DNA from: Triatoma infestans
Taxonomy: Eukaryota; Arthropoda; Insecta; Hemiptera; Reduviidae
Assembly (NCBI GenBank): GCA_011037195.1
Contig: JAAEAF010003518.1
Coordinates: forward strand, 97,908 to 161,907
Length of the DNA stretch: 64,000 nucleotides
Reading direction: 5' to 3'
Shown here one piece after another: positions 1-11,342 of this stretch (position 1 is its first letter; each line of letters opens with the position of its first letter). Under the pieces are notes generated by a model. The model ran no database searches, was not told the DNA's origin, and was given only the letters and a program-made list of their open reading frames with translations. Position numbers and translations under genes: made by a program.

Positions 1-157
1 TGAATTTTTCCAGAAAATGTTTCAAATAAAAATGATAGATGCCGTGAATATAGTGCAGATACTTAGTTTAAAGAAAATTATTGGTGCGTTATCAAGAAAA
101 TCGGGTAAAACTAAAAAATCTGCAATCCAAATTCGCACTTCGGGTTATCCGTAATAC
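1..157 (+). repeat. HINE repeat fragment (left part, split by LINE-1)
   Basis: The bases match internal units of the HINE family seen at 8018-9025: a block reading 'ccagaaaatgtttcaaataa', then the 'tttaaagaaaatt' and 'cacttcgggttatcc' blocks. The same repeat resumes at about 4633 after LINE-1, so the LINE landed in an older HINE copy. Confidence 0.6.
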
Positions 158-484
158 ATAATATTATTAAGATATATATATATATATGCAATTCCAAGCT
201 AAAAAAAAAAAGTAAAATAAAATATTATTTGGAGTCTTGGTCTGACAGTGAAGACAAGCTTAAAAGCTAACTAAGTGCTCTGTACGTTTTTTATTTTTAC
301 AGTGGTTCTCTACTTGTGTTTTAACTTGATTTGTGTATCAGTTTTATTTTCTTCTTTTTTATCTGATTTTTTTTTATCGAAAAATTAAGAAAAAAAAAGG
401 CTTATTCTCTTGTTCATGGTATTTATGTTTTCGTCAATTTGAACACTTATTGGAACTTACTCGGGTGGAAGGGATTATTTATAT

Positions 485-1468
485 TTGACTTGGTTACTTT
501 TTTACTTTTTATTATTTATATTTGGCAATGACTTGGTTACTCTACTCATGTCGCGCTTGGATAGTTTCTCCTCTGAGTTTAACTCAATTAAATCAGAAAT
601 TAAGGCTGAAATTAAAACAGAGGTCTCTTTAGTTCGCTCCGACGTAATGCCTCCATTACATCTTTTAAAGAGGAAATTAAAACTTCTTTGCAAGTTCTTA
701 GCGCTAACATTCAGAAGGCTAATACTAAAATACTTAAACATCAATCTGAGGTAAAAAATATAAAACTACAAGTGAGCGAATTAAAAGGTGATAATGCATA
801 TTTACAACAATTAGCCCAATATAATGGCTTAAAGATTTTAAATGCAAATTATAATTCTAATGAGAATATTAACATCATTAAACAGATAGCTTCCTGTATT
901 GGTTTTGATTTAAATCCAGAAATGATTGAGTCTGCATTTCGTGTTAATATCAAAAATGTTAATGCTGCACCTCCTATATATATATATAAGATTCTGAAAT
1001 AACTCCGTCAAACTGAATTTTTTGAAGTTTTGGAAACACAACAAGAATCCCGTGAAGCTGGATGGTAGTGATACTAGGAATATATTAGTTTTCGAAAATA
1101 TGTCACCCTACTTCAGAGATCTGTTTAAGAAGGCGAAAGAATACCAAGTAGCCGGTATAATACAATATGTTTGGTTTAAGAATGGTAGATTACTTGTTCG
1201 CGTAAACGACAACGCTCAATATATGTCAATCAAGGCAACAGCTGACCTCATAAAACTTTCAACCTGGTTGGACGAGAATCTATCTGATGATTTAGAAAAT
1301 GAAGGGCCGGAAACTGATTCCTCATCCATTGACCTCAATTCAACTTCAAGAGAAAAGAGGCGAGAAAGAAAACTTCAAAGAAGAGGCAATCCAACCCGAT
1401 CTGGTCCCATTGATACTTTTTACTACCCAAAATTCCAACTTCCGAAAAACGCAAGTAAAAATCCTTAA
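485..1468 (+). pseudogene. LINE-1 ORF1 remnant (coiled coil plus FP25-like domain)
   Basis: Three reading-frame pieces (485-754, 688-1002, 1022-1468) join through frameshifts near 0.7 kb and 1.0 kb. The first part is heptad-like and rich in Lys, Glu, Ile and Leu (IKSEIKAEIKTEV, then VKNIKLQVSELKGDNAYLQQ), as expected for an ORF1 coiled coil that trimerises. The 1022-1260 part (ARRANGED as FRDLFKKAKEYQ, then IQYVWFKNGRLLVRVND) resembles the C-terminal domain of baculovirus FP25K proteins, a domain known from ORF1 of several arthropod LINEs. ORF1 proteins bind the element RNA. The last part is basic and Ser/Arg-rich. The start of the original ORF cannot be fixed. The FP25 match is by eye. Confidence 0.6.
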
Positions 1469-2310
1469 CTCGTACTTAGATATTCTGTTTTGGAAGTGTA
1501 AAGGTTATAAGAATATTTCTGATATCGATTTATTATTTCACAAATTTTCAATAATAGGTTTAGGAGAAACATTTTTGTTCAATGATTACTCATTATCTCA
1601 GATTTATTCAAGTAATTATATTTATTTTTTCTCACCTCCTGTAAAATATAAGCTATTAGTAGACCCAGCGGCGGGTTATTATTACTTCTTAACAAAGAAT
1701 TTTTTAGTGCCACATTATTACACAAATCCAAGCTCTGGATTATAGTGAAAATAATCTATATAAACTTTAACTTTGCTTTTATATTAGCGATAGCATACTT
1801 TAAACCAGTGTTGGATAATGAAGATGAGGTTTAATAAGGTTGTTAATAGCATTAGAAATAAGCATAATAATCTAATTTTCCTCATTGGAGGCGATTTTAA
1901 TGCTCGTGTTTCGTCATTTAACTTTTGTGATGGTAGCATACTTTTATATTCCAATCTAGCGTCTTGTAGAACTAATAAAGATAAAATTTGTAATAAAAGA
2001 GGAACAGCATTGCTCAACTCAATGGAGAGTAATTGTTTTCTACTATTGAATGCAAGAACTCCGAGCGACGTTGATGGCAATTTTACCTACGTTTCTTCTA
2101 ACGGCTCTAGTACAATAGATTTGTTTTGGTGCGATATTCCTCACTTAGATTCAATTCATGACTTTTCTGTCGAATTATTACCCTCTTTGTCTGATTATTT
2201 TCCGGTTAAAGTTTCTCTTATTTGTTCCTCACATTATCACGATATTACTATTAATAAAGTAACCCTCAGTCTAAAAGAGGAGTATTACACCGTTTTAAAT
2301 GGTCACTAGA
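1440..2310 (+). pseudogene. LINE-1 ORF2 endonuclease (EEP/APE-like) remnant
   Basis: The region reads as an apurinic-type endonuclease in two frames. The N-terminal piece has an 'IIGLGETFLFNDYSLSQIYS' block, the usual position of the conserved Thr-Glu-Thr motif, here changed to Gly-Glu-Thr. The second piece (1818-2309) has GGDFNARV and the terminal SDYFPV. In active enzymes this last motif is SDHxPV, so the catalytic His reads as Tyr. A segment between the pieces is missing or scrambled around 1740-1810. The domain normally nicks target DNA to prime reverse transcription. This copy is inactive by frame and by active-site change. Confidence 0.7.
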
Positions 2311-3421
2311 GAAACAACTTCACTTTACTGACGCAATGTTGAACTGTTCCTTAATGTCTACTAATTTCTATCTTAATTCTATTGATAACATTAAAAATAA
2401 CTTAGTCAATGCTATTAGTGAGGTTGCCACAAATTTAGGTATGAATGTTCGCGTAAAATCAGCCCCGCGTAAATCCAACTACTGGTTTGATACTGAGTGT
2501 AAAATAACCAAAAAGAAATTAAAGGACATTTTGAGAAAGGCTAAATCATCTAATTTCGCGAATGAAGAAAGGCAAGCTTATATCACGTTCAAGAATAATT
2601 ATAAACAACTCCTTAAATTTAAAAAGAAAGATAATAACGATTCTCTGATACAAGCCCTGGCCTGTGTTAAGAATAGTATTGGTTTCTGGAAAGTGTTAGC
2701 GTTTTTAGATCAGGCAATTCCCATAAGTTAGTTATTTCGCTCGACGAATGGCAAAATTACTTCCAATCTATCTTTCCAGTACGTACAACTATTAATACTT
2801 CTTACTTTGGCGTAGCTCACCCCTTACCTTGACTCACCAATAACCCTTGGCGAACTAACTTCGGTCCTTTCGAAATCGAAATCTGGTAAAGCTGCAGGTT
2901 TGGACGGTATCTCCTACGATTTTTATAAAAATCTTCCGGAAAATTGGTTGTTATATATTGCTTGCTTATTTAATAAAATTTAAATCTCTCCAGGGGGGGA
3001 TGCTCAATCCTTTACTTTTCAATTTCTATATTTCTAATCTAGAAGAATATTTCAGAAACAAAAATAGCCATGGAATCCCAATTACTAATAATTGCAACAT
3101 TCTTCTTCTCTCTTACGCCGATGACTTGATCATCTTTGCTGATCCTTTTAGCAACATTATAACTAAATTAAATATTTTATCCGAATATTGCACTTTGAAC
3201 AAACTAAAGGTTAATTGCACTAAGACAAAAGTCATTAAATTCTTCAAAGACAGGCCAAAAAAAGATCCGAATATTTATTTTAATAGCTCAAAAATTGAAG
3301 CAGTTAAATTAAATTATCTAGCAATAAATAGCAGGAATTAAATTATCTAGGTGTTATGTTTGCCAGTTCAGGTTTGTATCCGAGTGCCGTGAAAGCTGCT
3401 ACTTCTAAAGGTAATATTTCC

Positions 3422-3489
3422 GGTCCTGAATGTACTAAGCAAATCAAATTCGAACGGTCCTGAATGTACTAAGCAAATCAAATTCGAAC
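3422..3489 (+). repeat. 34-bp tandem duplication inside LINE-1
   Basis: The unit beginning 'ggtcctgaatgtactaagca' occurs twice without a gap, at 3422-3455 and 3456-3489. It is a local duplication in the RT thumb region. A shorter one (around 'aattaaattatctag') lies at about 3305-3350. Confidence 0.9.
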
Positions 3490-4039
3490 TCCTTAGAGGT
3501 GCTAAAAAAAGTCAATCATTTTATCTTCTATGTGTTATGCAGTTCACATCTGGGGGGCTCAGATATTCCGACTTAATCGAATCTACCCACTTACAGTTTT
3601 TTAAAAGATGCTTCCACCTAAACAAATCTGTACCAGCTTGTATGATAAGGCTTGAGTACGACATTTCTCACGTTAAACTGATTATGCTAAAACTTACTTT
3701 AAACTGGGTTTTGGGATTGCTTTCAATGAGCGAAAATCGCTTTCCAAAACTATGTTTCGAAAGACTATTGTCTTTTTCTTCTGTTGATTTATAAAACAAC
3801 TCTAAACATAACTGGGTATGTCAAGTTGTTTTATTTTTAAAAGAAATAAATGAAAACATATTGAGCATTTCTGATCCATTAATATTTAAAATCACTATAA
3901 ACCGAGTTTTGTCTTCTTACCAGCAACACCTCTATAAATCTGTTCTAGAAAAGTTGTCCGAGAAGACTGTCTCAATTCTAAAACTAATTATTACTTAAAA
4001 CATTTTATTTTTCAAATTAGCCTTTCAGGCAGGCATGTA

Positions 4040-4482
4040 TTCAAATTTTCCGGTAAAGCTGGTAACACTTACTATTTGTATCCATCAAAATTATGTCCAT
4101 TTTGTAAAAATATTGAAGAGGATTTTTATCATTTTTAATGTATTTGTCCTGTTTACAGCATTCTTCGTTCTAAATTTAAACAAACTCTTATACTTTTACC
4201 TATGTCAAGTTTCAGTTTTGTTTTTTCAGATGTTTTGCAAAATTCTGCAAAATTCTTTTGGCAAAGACTCTGCCAAAATTTTCCGGTAAAGCTGGTAACA
4301 CTTACTATTTGTATCCATCAAAATTATGTCCATTTTGTAAAAATATTGAAGAGGATTTTTATCATTTTTAATGTATTTGTCCTGTTTACAGCATTCTTCG
4401 TTCTAAATTTAAACAAACTCTTATACTTTTACCTATGTCAAGTTTCAGTTTTGTTTTTTCAGATGTTTTGCAAAATTCTGCC
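4040..4482 (+). repeat. 233-bp tandem duplication of the LINE-1 zinc-finger region
   Basis: The stretch starting 'ttttccggtaaagctggtaa' at 4046 is repeated at 4279 with almost no change, through 'gatgttttgcaaaattctgc'. The offset is 233 bp. Both copies encode the same Cys/His block and the same in-frame stop after DFYHF, so the stop came before the duplication. Confidence 0.9.
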
Positions 4483-4632
4483 TATAATCTTTATACTTAT
4501 CACTATTTTGTTTTAAATTAAGATCATTTTTGTAACACTCAAGTTATTATTACTGTATATTTTTATCTATATTACCAGACTCCTTTGTATGGGGCAAGGC
4601 CCCGATGGCAAATAAATAAATAATAATATTAT

Positions 4633-5460
4633 GTAGATAACAAAATCGTATAATGAATTAAAAGAGCACTTTAAAGGAAAACGCAATCACCCTCTTCCTC
4701 AAAACCGCTATTATTTGAATTTTCCCAGAAGAAGTTCAAATAAAACTTGTAGCTCATTAAATTTTTTGTTGATATTACAAGTTTAAAGAAACTCGTTGTA
4801 GCCATTTTCGAGAAAATATTACATCACAAAACTGGAAAATTGATTCAGTAAAAGGGCACTTCCGGTTGAACGATTTTTACGAAAGCTCTGGTCTTCTGTT
4901 AGCACTTTAACGAAATATTAACATTCTGCGATTTTTCAGGCAGTAAATGCACAACCTTACAGGGACCAATTGCTAAAAACCACGTTTTTTAACTCAGGAA
5001 ACGTCAAAACGGATATTTCCGGTTCTCAAAATCGAAAATTTGACACAATTACAATACTTCCTTCTTACAAAGAGTAATAGAAAGTAAAATGATTTTACGT
5101 AGAAAAATGAGTCAAATTAGTTGTAGCTCTTTATATGTGTAGTTGTTATTCTTAATCTAAAGAAAATCGTTGGAGCCAATTTAGAGAAAATCGGCTCCAA
5201 ATTCCAACAAATGAAGGGGCTTAAATGAAATATTTATTGCTGCACATGAACGTACATCGATGACCAACAGGAAAACTGGACAACACTTGTCCGTAAAAAC
5301 GCACTTCCAATCATCCGATTTGCTTCAAACTCGGAATTTCAACACTATATTTAATTGTAATTAATATTATTTAGATGATAAAAATTGTGTAATAAACTGA
5401 AATAGCACTTTAGAGGAAATCCTCACCCCACCCCTACAAGATACTACACAAGAAAAAAAA
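4633..5460 (+). repeat. HINE repeat copy, degenerate
   Basis: This is the continuation of the repeat at 1-157. It has 'gaattttcccagaagaagtt', 'actggaaaa', 'cacttccggttgaacga' and the block before the 3' end, 'acttccttcttacaaagagt', near 5055-5085, a worn form of the terminal hairpin. From 5096 to 5460 more internal units follow (cacttccaatcatccgattt) without a clear end. Confidence 0.6.
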
Positions 5461-6000
5461 TCTGGTGTGAAACACTCACACACTCAATTCTCATAATTGT
5501 AATAGAACAATTTTATAGGTACATTAACTATTGAACTATTTAATGAAATTCGTCGAAAACTAAAAAAACTGTTCAGTAAAAGCGCACTTCCGGTTTACTA
5601 ATTTCCTTGAAACTCGGAATTTTGGCCATCTATTTATTTCTAATTAATTCTGTTGGTTTGGTAGAATCAACTATGATAACACTTTAGAGAAAAACACAAC
5701 CCCATCCCTCCTCTAAAAGTACCCTTAAATGAATTTTCACAGAGAAATGTTTTAAATAAAAGTTGTAGATCTTTGTATGTTTAGTTGATATTACAAGTTT
5801 GAAAAAAATCGTAGGAGCCATTTTTGAGAAAATTGCGAAAAAGTGAAAGATCAGTAAGTAAAGTGGTCCTTCCGGTTAAGGTATTTTGACACATAACTTA
5901 CTGTCAGATCCCATGATACCTAAACGAAATATCCTTTCCGAAAATACTTTCCAACTTCAAGGATTCTTCGAGGTTACCAGCTAGGACCAATTTTTGGACA
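5461..6000 (+). repeat. HINE repeat copy with intact 5' end
   Basis: It begins with the family's 5' end 'tctggtgtgaaacactcaca' and has two internal units with 'agtaaaagcgcacttccggt' and 'agtaaagtggtccttccggt'. The 3' terminal hairpin is not recognisable. The similarity fades near 6000. Confidence 0.7.
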
Positions 6001-7724
6001 ACATTAAAATCCTTGGAATCCATAGAAAAAATGCAGATATTTTATTCCTCTATAACTCCTCAACGGCATCTTGGACACTTTTAAACTTTATTCTTTAATC
6101 AATCACTCAGTTACATCCAAATATATTGTTTCAGATACATTACATGCTTCACCAACTGTTCCAGCACAAATTACGGGCTTTTTATCGAAAGATAAAATCG
6201 CAGGCTGGTTAATTATGTATTTTATTAGAAATATATTTACTATTAGTCGGATAAAGAATATATCTTATATTTCTGAAAAAAGACATTCGCCAGTAATTAT
6301 TACAATAAATAATGAAAACTACGAACTGAATATTTGATACAGGTAAATTTGCAAGAATGGAGTTCTATTATCTCCTAATTCCATCAAATGAAGGGGCTTA
6401 AAAAGAAATATTTATTGCTGAACATGAACGTACATCGATGACCAGCAGATAGTGCTTTTATTAATTTCGAACAATACTTAAGTTAACCTTAATACTAAGT
6501 TAACCTTAAAGTCACAGATTCCCAACCATAAAATTATTATGGTTAATGTTGCTTGAAAAGCAGTATGGCTAGTAATAACCCTGTTCTAGTTATTGACGAT
6601 TCAAGTTAGCTACTTTGGCTAAAGCTTGATCAGAACACTCTGAACTTAAAAAAGAAGAAGAAAAATAAAAGCTTTTGACAGAGATGAAGACGGTAAATTA
6701 TTTCTTGAAAAGGATCGTTTGTAGTAATAAAATTCTTTGAGAGTTGTTTATGAGATTCCTCGTTCATAGTAGAAAGCATTTAAATACTTGTTCTCAGATT
6801 TTTTTGATATTGTGATTGCTTAATTTCTTGCAGATTTTTAATTTAAGAATGTTAAAGCCCTAAATTTGCCAGGTTTAAATACGATTTTTCCTAGTATTTT
6901 GGAGGGTGCTAGGCCAGCTTTTGGGTGAAGCTTGGTTCTTCAAAGTTGTAACCATTCGTCCTTAACTTATAATAGGCCGTGGGGAAAGGGAGGTATAAAA
7001 ACTCGCTGAAGTGCGTATAACGCGGATGGGGCTGGTTTCAGCAAAACAGGATGTCTCCTCCAATACTTGTTGCTTGTTTGGTGAATTTCCTCAACAGAGG
7101 AAATTCAATATACCGTTTATTCATTCCATTACATCATCTAAAGAAATTTTCCGTTCACAAAAAAATTTGGAGTTATATGAGGGAGTAGAGTGAAGCGATG
7201 GAGCCTCTTGAATTTATGGAACTTTCTCGATTTCTTTGAACTGAGTTGCTTAGAAACGGTTATCACAGTCTTGATTTCATTGATATTGATGCTGAAATCC
7301 ATAAGATGGTGAAGTGATGAATTCTCTCTACCGCCCGAAGAGAGAGAAAAGAAGAGATGAATTATTTACAATATCTTTTTGTTTTTAGGTAAATTGAAAG
7401 AAATTTATATTAATAACGTTTGAATAAAATCAAAGAAATATACATACATTAAAATTATTAAACTAAATTGTAAAATAATAAAACTTACAATAATATTTAA
7501 GTTTGATTAAAATAAAAACATATAATATTCAAGGCCAATAAGTTTTTTTTGTGCAAATAAAAAAAACATTAATTATATAGATGATATAAATAATAAATTA
7601 TTCAATGCAATGGTTAATAAAAAATTTAATTACTAATTTATGAACTCACAATTTTTTTGTATTAAATATTGTCTAAGTACTCATACATACATAAATCTAC
7701 ATATATTATCTATAGTTCGTTTTA
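6001..7724. other. no recognisable gene; short unexplained ORFs
   Basis: I recognise nothing certain here. A plus-strand ORF at 6071-6337 (88 codons, no known motif) and one at 7011-7193 (60 codons) have no clear coding signature and may be chance. The block at 6386-6446 nearly repeats 5207-5265 ('caaatgaaggggctta', 'gaacgtacatcgatgacca'), so at least that part is repeat-derived. From 7360 to 7725 the sequence is very AT-rich. Confidence 0.4.
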
Positions 7725-7832
7725 ATATTTGATTGGTAGTTAATGAACCTTTAAACACAGCCAAAATCTATTTATTTGTTAGAATTCCAAACGTTTCAGC
7801 ACTATACGTGCCATTTTCATTGGACCAATTTT

Positions 7833-8013
7833 TTTCTTTACATTACTGAAAAATTATTAAATATATAGTGCATAATACATGGTTATGATATACATATTAC
7901 ATTAGATCAAGTAGTCCGAAATTAATTACCTTTAATGCTCTAATGTAATATGTATATCATAACCATGTAATATGTACTATATAATAAAATAATTTTTCAG
8001 TAATGTAAAGAAA
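7833..8013. mobile_element. 181-bp foldback MITE
   Basis: It begins 'tttctttacattactgaaaa' and ends with the exact inverse, 'ttttcagtaatgtaaagaaa'. The arms are about 75-80 bp, sharing also 'catggttatgatatacatat' and its inverse, with a short central spacer near 7910-7935. It has no coding capacity. The transposase family cannot be named from the ends alone. Confidence 0.85.
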
Positions 8014-8017
8014 AAAA

Positions 8018-9025
8018 TCTGGTGTGAAACACTCACACAACTTTCTCTTACTCCAGTTATCAAAATTATAATTGACAAATTTTATAGTTTGTGTACCAAA
8101 TTTAATGAAATTTGTCGAAAAACTGAAAAAACTATTCAGTAAAAGCGCACTTCCGGTTTACTGATTTTCTTCACACCCGGAATTTTGGCCAACTATTTAT
8201 TTCTAATTAATTTCATTTGGATGATAGAGTTGTATAATCAAGTATGATACCACTTCAGAGGAAGCTGCAACCCTACCCCTCTCCTAAAAGTGCCCTTAAA
8301 TGAATTTTCCCAGAGAAATGTTTTATATAAAGGTTGTAGATCTTTGAATGTTTAGTTTATATGTGTAGTTTCAAGAAAATCGTCGGGGCCATTTTTGAGA
8401 AAATCGCGAAAAAGTGAAAAAATCATATTTAGTAAAGTGTTAAAACAAAAGCACTTCCGGTTTTCCGAGTTTTCTCAAACTCGGAATTTCAACAACATAT
8501 TTAATTCTAATTAACATTATTTAAATGACCGAATTGTGTAATAACCCGAAATGGCACTTTAGAGGGTAACCTAACCCCACCCCTCCCCCAGAAGGGCCCT
8601 TAAATCAATTTTCCCAGAGAAATGTTTCAAATAAAAGTTGTAGCTCCTTGTATATGTAGTTGATGTATCAAGTTTAAAGAAAATCCTTGGAGCCATTTTT
8701 GAGAAAAACGCAAAAAAGTAAAAAAGTTAACTAGTAAAGTGGTACTTCCGGTTGAGGAATTTTGACAGATAACGCACAGTCAGATCGCATGGTGATACCT
8801 AAACGGAATATTAAGTTTCAGTTTTCTACGGGTTTTCGTTTTTGAGCTATGCTGTTCACATACACAGACACACACACACACCACAACACACACACACAGA
8901 CCATTTGCTAAAAACCACTTTTTTGGACTCAGGGGACCTCAAAACGGATATTTCCGGTGAAAACTCGATATCGAAAATTTGCACACGATTACAATACTTC
9001 CTCTTACTAGGAGTAAGAGAAAGTA
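8018..9025 (+). mobile_element. HINE, full-length copy (Helentron-like non-autonomous element)
   Basis: The 5' end is TCTGGTGTGAAACACTCACAC, containing a small GTGTGA/TCACAC hairpin. A subterminal block CTTTCTCTTACTCC (8041-8054) follows. Then come three diverged internal tandem units of roughly 300 bp (each with 'cacttccggtt', 'tcggaattt', 'gcacttt', 'aaatgaattttcccagagaa'). A CA-rich microsatellite is at 8864-8900. The 3' end is a hairpin at 8997-9023 (CTTCCTCTTACT / AGTAAGAGAAAG) whose right half is the inverse of the 5' subterminal block. This layout matches DINE-1/HINE elements. There is no coding sequence. Confidence 0.65.
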
Positions 9026-9135
9026 AAAATTGGTCCAATGAAAATGGAACGTATAGTGTTGAAACGTTTGGAATTCTAACAAATAAATAGATTTTGGCTG
9101 TGTATAAAGGTTCATTAACTACCAATCAAATCTTC

Positions 9136-10370
9136 AAATATTTAAAACAGCATAAAAAACACAAATTAACTAAGTTCGTTTTAATGTACAGCAGGTACGT
9201 TGGGGGTCAAACAAAAAATTTTTTTTTTTTAAAGGAAGAAACTATGCACCTTGTTGACTGCCCCGTACACTCTCCATCACCAGACTAGGGCAAGAAACAC
9301 ATCATAACCCGAGATACAGAATGATGAACTTCAAGTTTTTATAAGGTCTATATTTTATAAAGCTTTTCCAAATGTATTTAAGACCAAGTTAGCCTTCAAT
9401 AATCTTTCATCAAAATGTTTGTGAAATATCAGATTTTTATATTATTATAAATATTTTTACATTTCTCATAAGATTTTTTTATCTATTTATTTATTTGTTT
9501 TTCCATACACACGAAGTAAAGAAAATGTCTTGAATATGAATATGTGTACATGAATAATTATGAATATACATGAAGTAATTAATATGTTTACATGAATTTT
9601 CAAAATATTTCTTGTTTATTAAAAGAAGGGCCCTTGTTTATGGCATTGCTTTTATCATCTTGGGCGAATGCGCGACTCAGCCTAAAAACTTTAAAACAAT
9701 ATTTTCAGAGAATTTATTGATAGTAAATTCTGACAAGTCTTTTATAATTTCATTTCATAAAGGTGGCCTTTTCCTTAGTAAAAAAATCTTTATTATTCCA
9801 AAAAAATTATCAAATTTCCTAATATGTTTATTTATTCGTTTAGTTCTTCGGAAGGAAAACAAAAGAGACTTTTGGCAAAAGATTTTTAGCCAAAACTATT
9901 TGCAGCTGCTGAAGCAATGAGTTATTTATTAATTTCTTGAAATAATCAAAATCAGACAAATTGGAACTCAGATGAATCAATGGCTGACTTTGTTCTTATT
10001 TTACTTTTCGGAAATTTGGATTAGATTAAATTGAAAAAAGATATTTATTATTTAAAAAAACCTGTAGTTTACCTATAAACATTCCTAATGCCTATGTTCG
10101 AATGGAAACAGCGGTATTCATATAAACTATAAGGATGTCAAAGCGCTTGTTTGCTTGACTTATGTCGATGCTTAATGAAAGTTTACCAAAATTATGTTAC
10201 CTGATGAAACACAACTTGACATAATAACAATCACATAATTTCGTTTACTTAATTGTTATTTAGAAATTCCTTAAAAAAATATTTTTGAAAGAAGAAATTA
10301 AAACAGAAATGAAGAGACAACACTATATACACTAGATTGAATGGCAGGACGAATACGAACGGACGAAACT
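9136..10370. other. no recognisable gene; unidentified ORF at 9612-9920
   Basis: The stretch is AT-rich with homopolymers (poly-T at 9220-9231). A 102-codon plus-strand ORF at 9612-9920 (rich in Lys, Phe and Ile) has no motif I know and no splice-supported context. It could be a decayed transposon fragment or chance. Confidence 0.35.
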
Positions 10371-10459
10371 GAACAAAGGACTCTTTTATTCTACAATACA
10401 ACCTCAAATCCCTCTAAGTCCATGGTACATCATATCAGTTATCACAGATATTTTTTATA

Positions 10460-10740
10460 CTACAATAATCCCATTGAGGCTAAACTATAACCGTTCACCC
10501 AGTCATTTATTTAGAATAGGATTTATCGACGGCAAGAGTACGCCTGTGGTGAGAAAGATTCACCCGATTTCTAACCACTTTATATTAGAATGCCCCGTTA
10601 TAAAAAAATGATCATGATGATCTCTGGAGGACACTAATTAAGAACAATACCATCATGGTGACTAACTTACAATTAATAACTGACCAATACCAATACGGAC
10701 ATTTTAGAAACTATCAACTGATAAGTCAAAAACAATCACA
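10460..10740 (+). pseudogene. LINE C-terminal fragment (Jockey/I-type)
   Basis: The reading 'SHLFRIGFIDGKSTP...' followed by 'HFILECPVIKK' resembles the C-terminal Cys/His region of Jockey- or I-type ORF2, where a Leu-Glu-Cys-Pro block follows His. The cysteines expected before it are not visible and the frame breaks soon after. The identification is tentative. Confidence 0.35.
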
Positions 10741-10752
10741 TTAACTTAAAAA

Positions 10753-11338
10753 TCTGGTGTGAAACACTCACACAACTTTCTCTTATTCCAGTTCTCAAAA
10801 TTATATATAACAAATTTTATAGTTTGTGTACCAAATTTAATGAAATTCGTCAAAAACTGAAAAAACTATCCAGTAAAAGTACTTTTCTTGAATCTCGGAA
10901 TTTTACCCATCTATTTATTTCTAATTAATTTTGTTTGGATGATAGTATAATCAACTATGATAGCACTTTAGAGAAAAACATAATCCCACCTCTCATCCAA
11001 AAGTGCCCTTAAATGAATTTTCCCAGAGAAATGTTTCAAATAAAAGTTGTAGCTCTTTGTATGTGTAGTTGATGTACCAAGTTTGAAGAAAATCGTCAGA
11101 TGAGCCACCGTCAGACGCCATGATGATACCTAAACGAAATATCAACTTTCAACTTTCTCCGGTTTTTCGTTTTTGAGCTATACTGTTCACATACACACGC
11201 GCACACATACAGACCCTTTGCTAAAAACCACTTTTTTGGATTCAGGGGACCTCAAAACGGATATTTCCGGTGAAAACTCCATATAGAAAATTTGACACGA
11301 TTACAATACTTCCTCTTACTAGGAGTAAGAGAAAGTAA
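10753..11338 (+). mobile_element. HINE copy, internally deleted, both ends present
   Basis: The 5' end 'tctggtgtgaaacactcaca', the subterminal 'actttctcttattcc', shortened internal units, a CA-rich stretch near 11190-11215 and the 3' hairpin 'cttcctcttactaggagtaa' are all present. The total is about 586 bp against about 1 kb for the fullest copies, so one or more internal units were lost. A SINE follows directly. Confidence 0.65.
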
Positions 11339-11342
11339 AAAA

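Larger units (their letters stand above)
2336..4520 (+). pseudogene. LINE-1 ORF2 reverse transcriptase and C-terminal remnant
   Basis: A linker region (2336-2731) carries the motif RKSNYWFDTECK. Next come RT blocks with 'GKAAGLDGISYDFYKN' near 2890-2940, 'GGMLNPLLFNFYISNLEEY' at 2997 and the YADD catalytic box at 3112-3125. The palm segment that should lie between about 2950 and 2990 is missing, so this is an internal deletion. Downstream pieces hold a YAVHIWG block (3535) and a Cys/His motif, CPFCKNIEEDFYHF, near 4095, of the kind seen at LINE C termini. Frameshifts, stops and two tandem duplications break the frame. Confidence 0.7.
168..4622 (+). mobile_element. LINE-1: decayed CR1/Jockey-group non-LTR retrotransposon
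   Basis: In order it shows an ORF1 remnant with coiled coil and FP25-like domain, an endonuclease remnant, a reverse transcriptase remnant, a C-terminal zinc-finger region and an AAATAAATAAATAAT tail. It is flanked by ATAATATTAT at 158-167 and 4623-4632, a probable 10-bp target-site duplication (the site is AT-rich, so this is not certain). HINE sequence continues on both sides. All frames are broken by shifts, stops and internal duplications, and part of the RT is missing. I see no RNase H domain, which fits the CR1/Jockey group rather than the I or LOA clades. Confidence 0.8.
7725..9135. repeat. about 105-bp inverted repeat arms enclosing a foldback element and a HINE
   Basis: The left arm at about 7725-7832 ('gattggtagttaatgaacct' to 'ttcattggaccaatttt') returns inverted at 9028-9135 ('aaaattggtccaatgaaaat' to 'aggttcattaactaccaatc') with few differences. 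Between the arms sit a 181-bp foldback element and a complete HINE copy. The right arm starts exactly where the HINE 3' end stops. Confidence 0.85.

Noticed and set aside
8864..8900. CA repeats and other short repeats as a CRISPR array
   Set aside because: Simple microsatellite inside a eukaryotic mobile element. No repeat-spacer structure.
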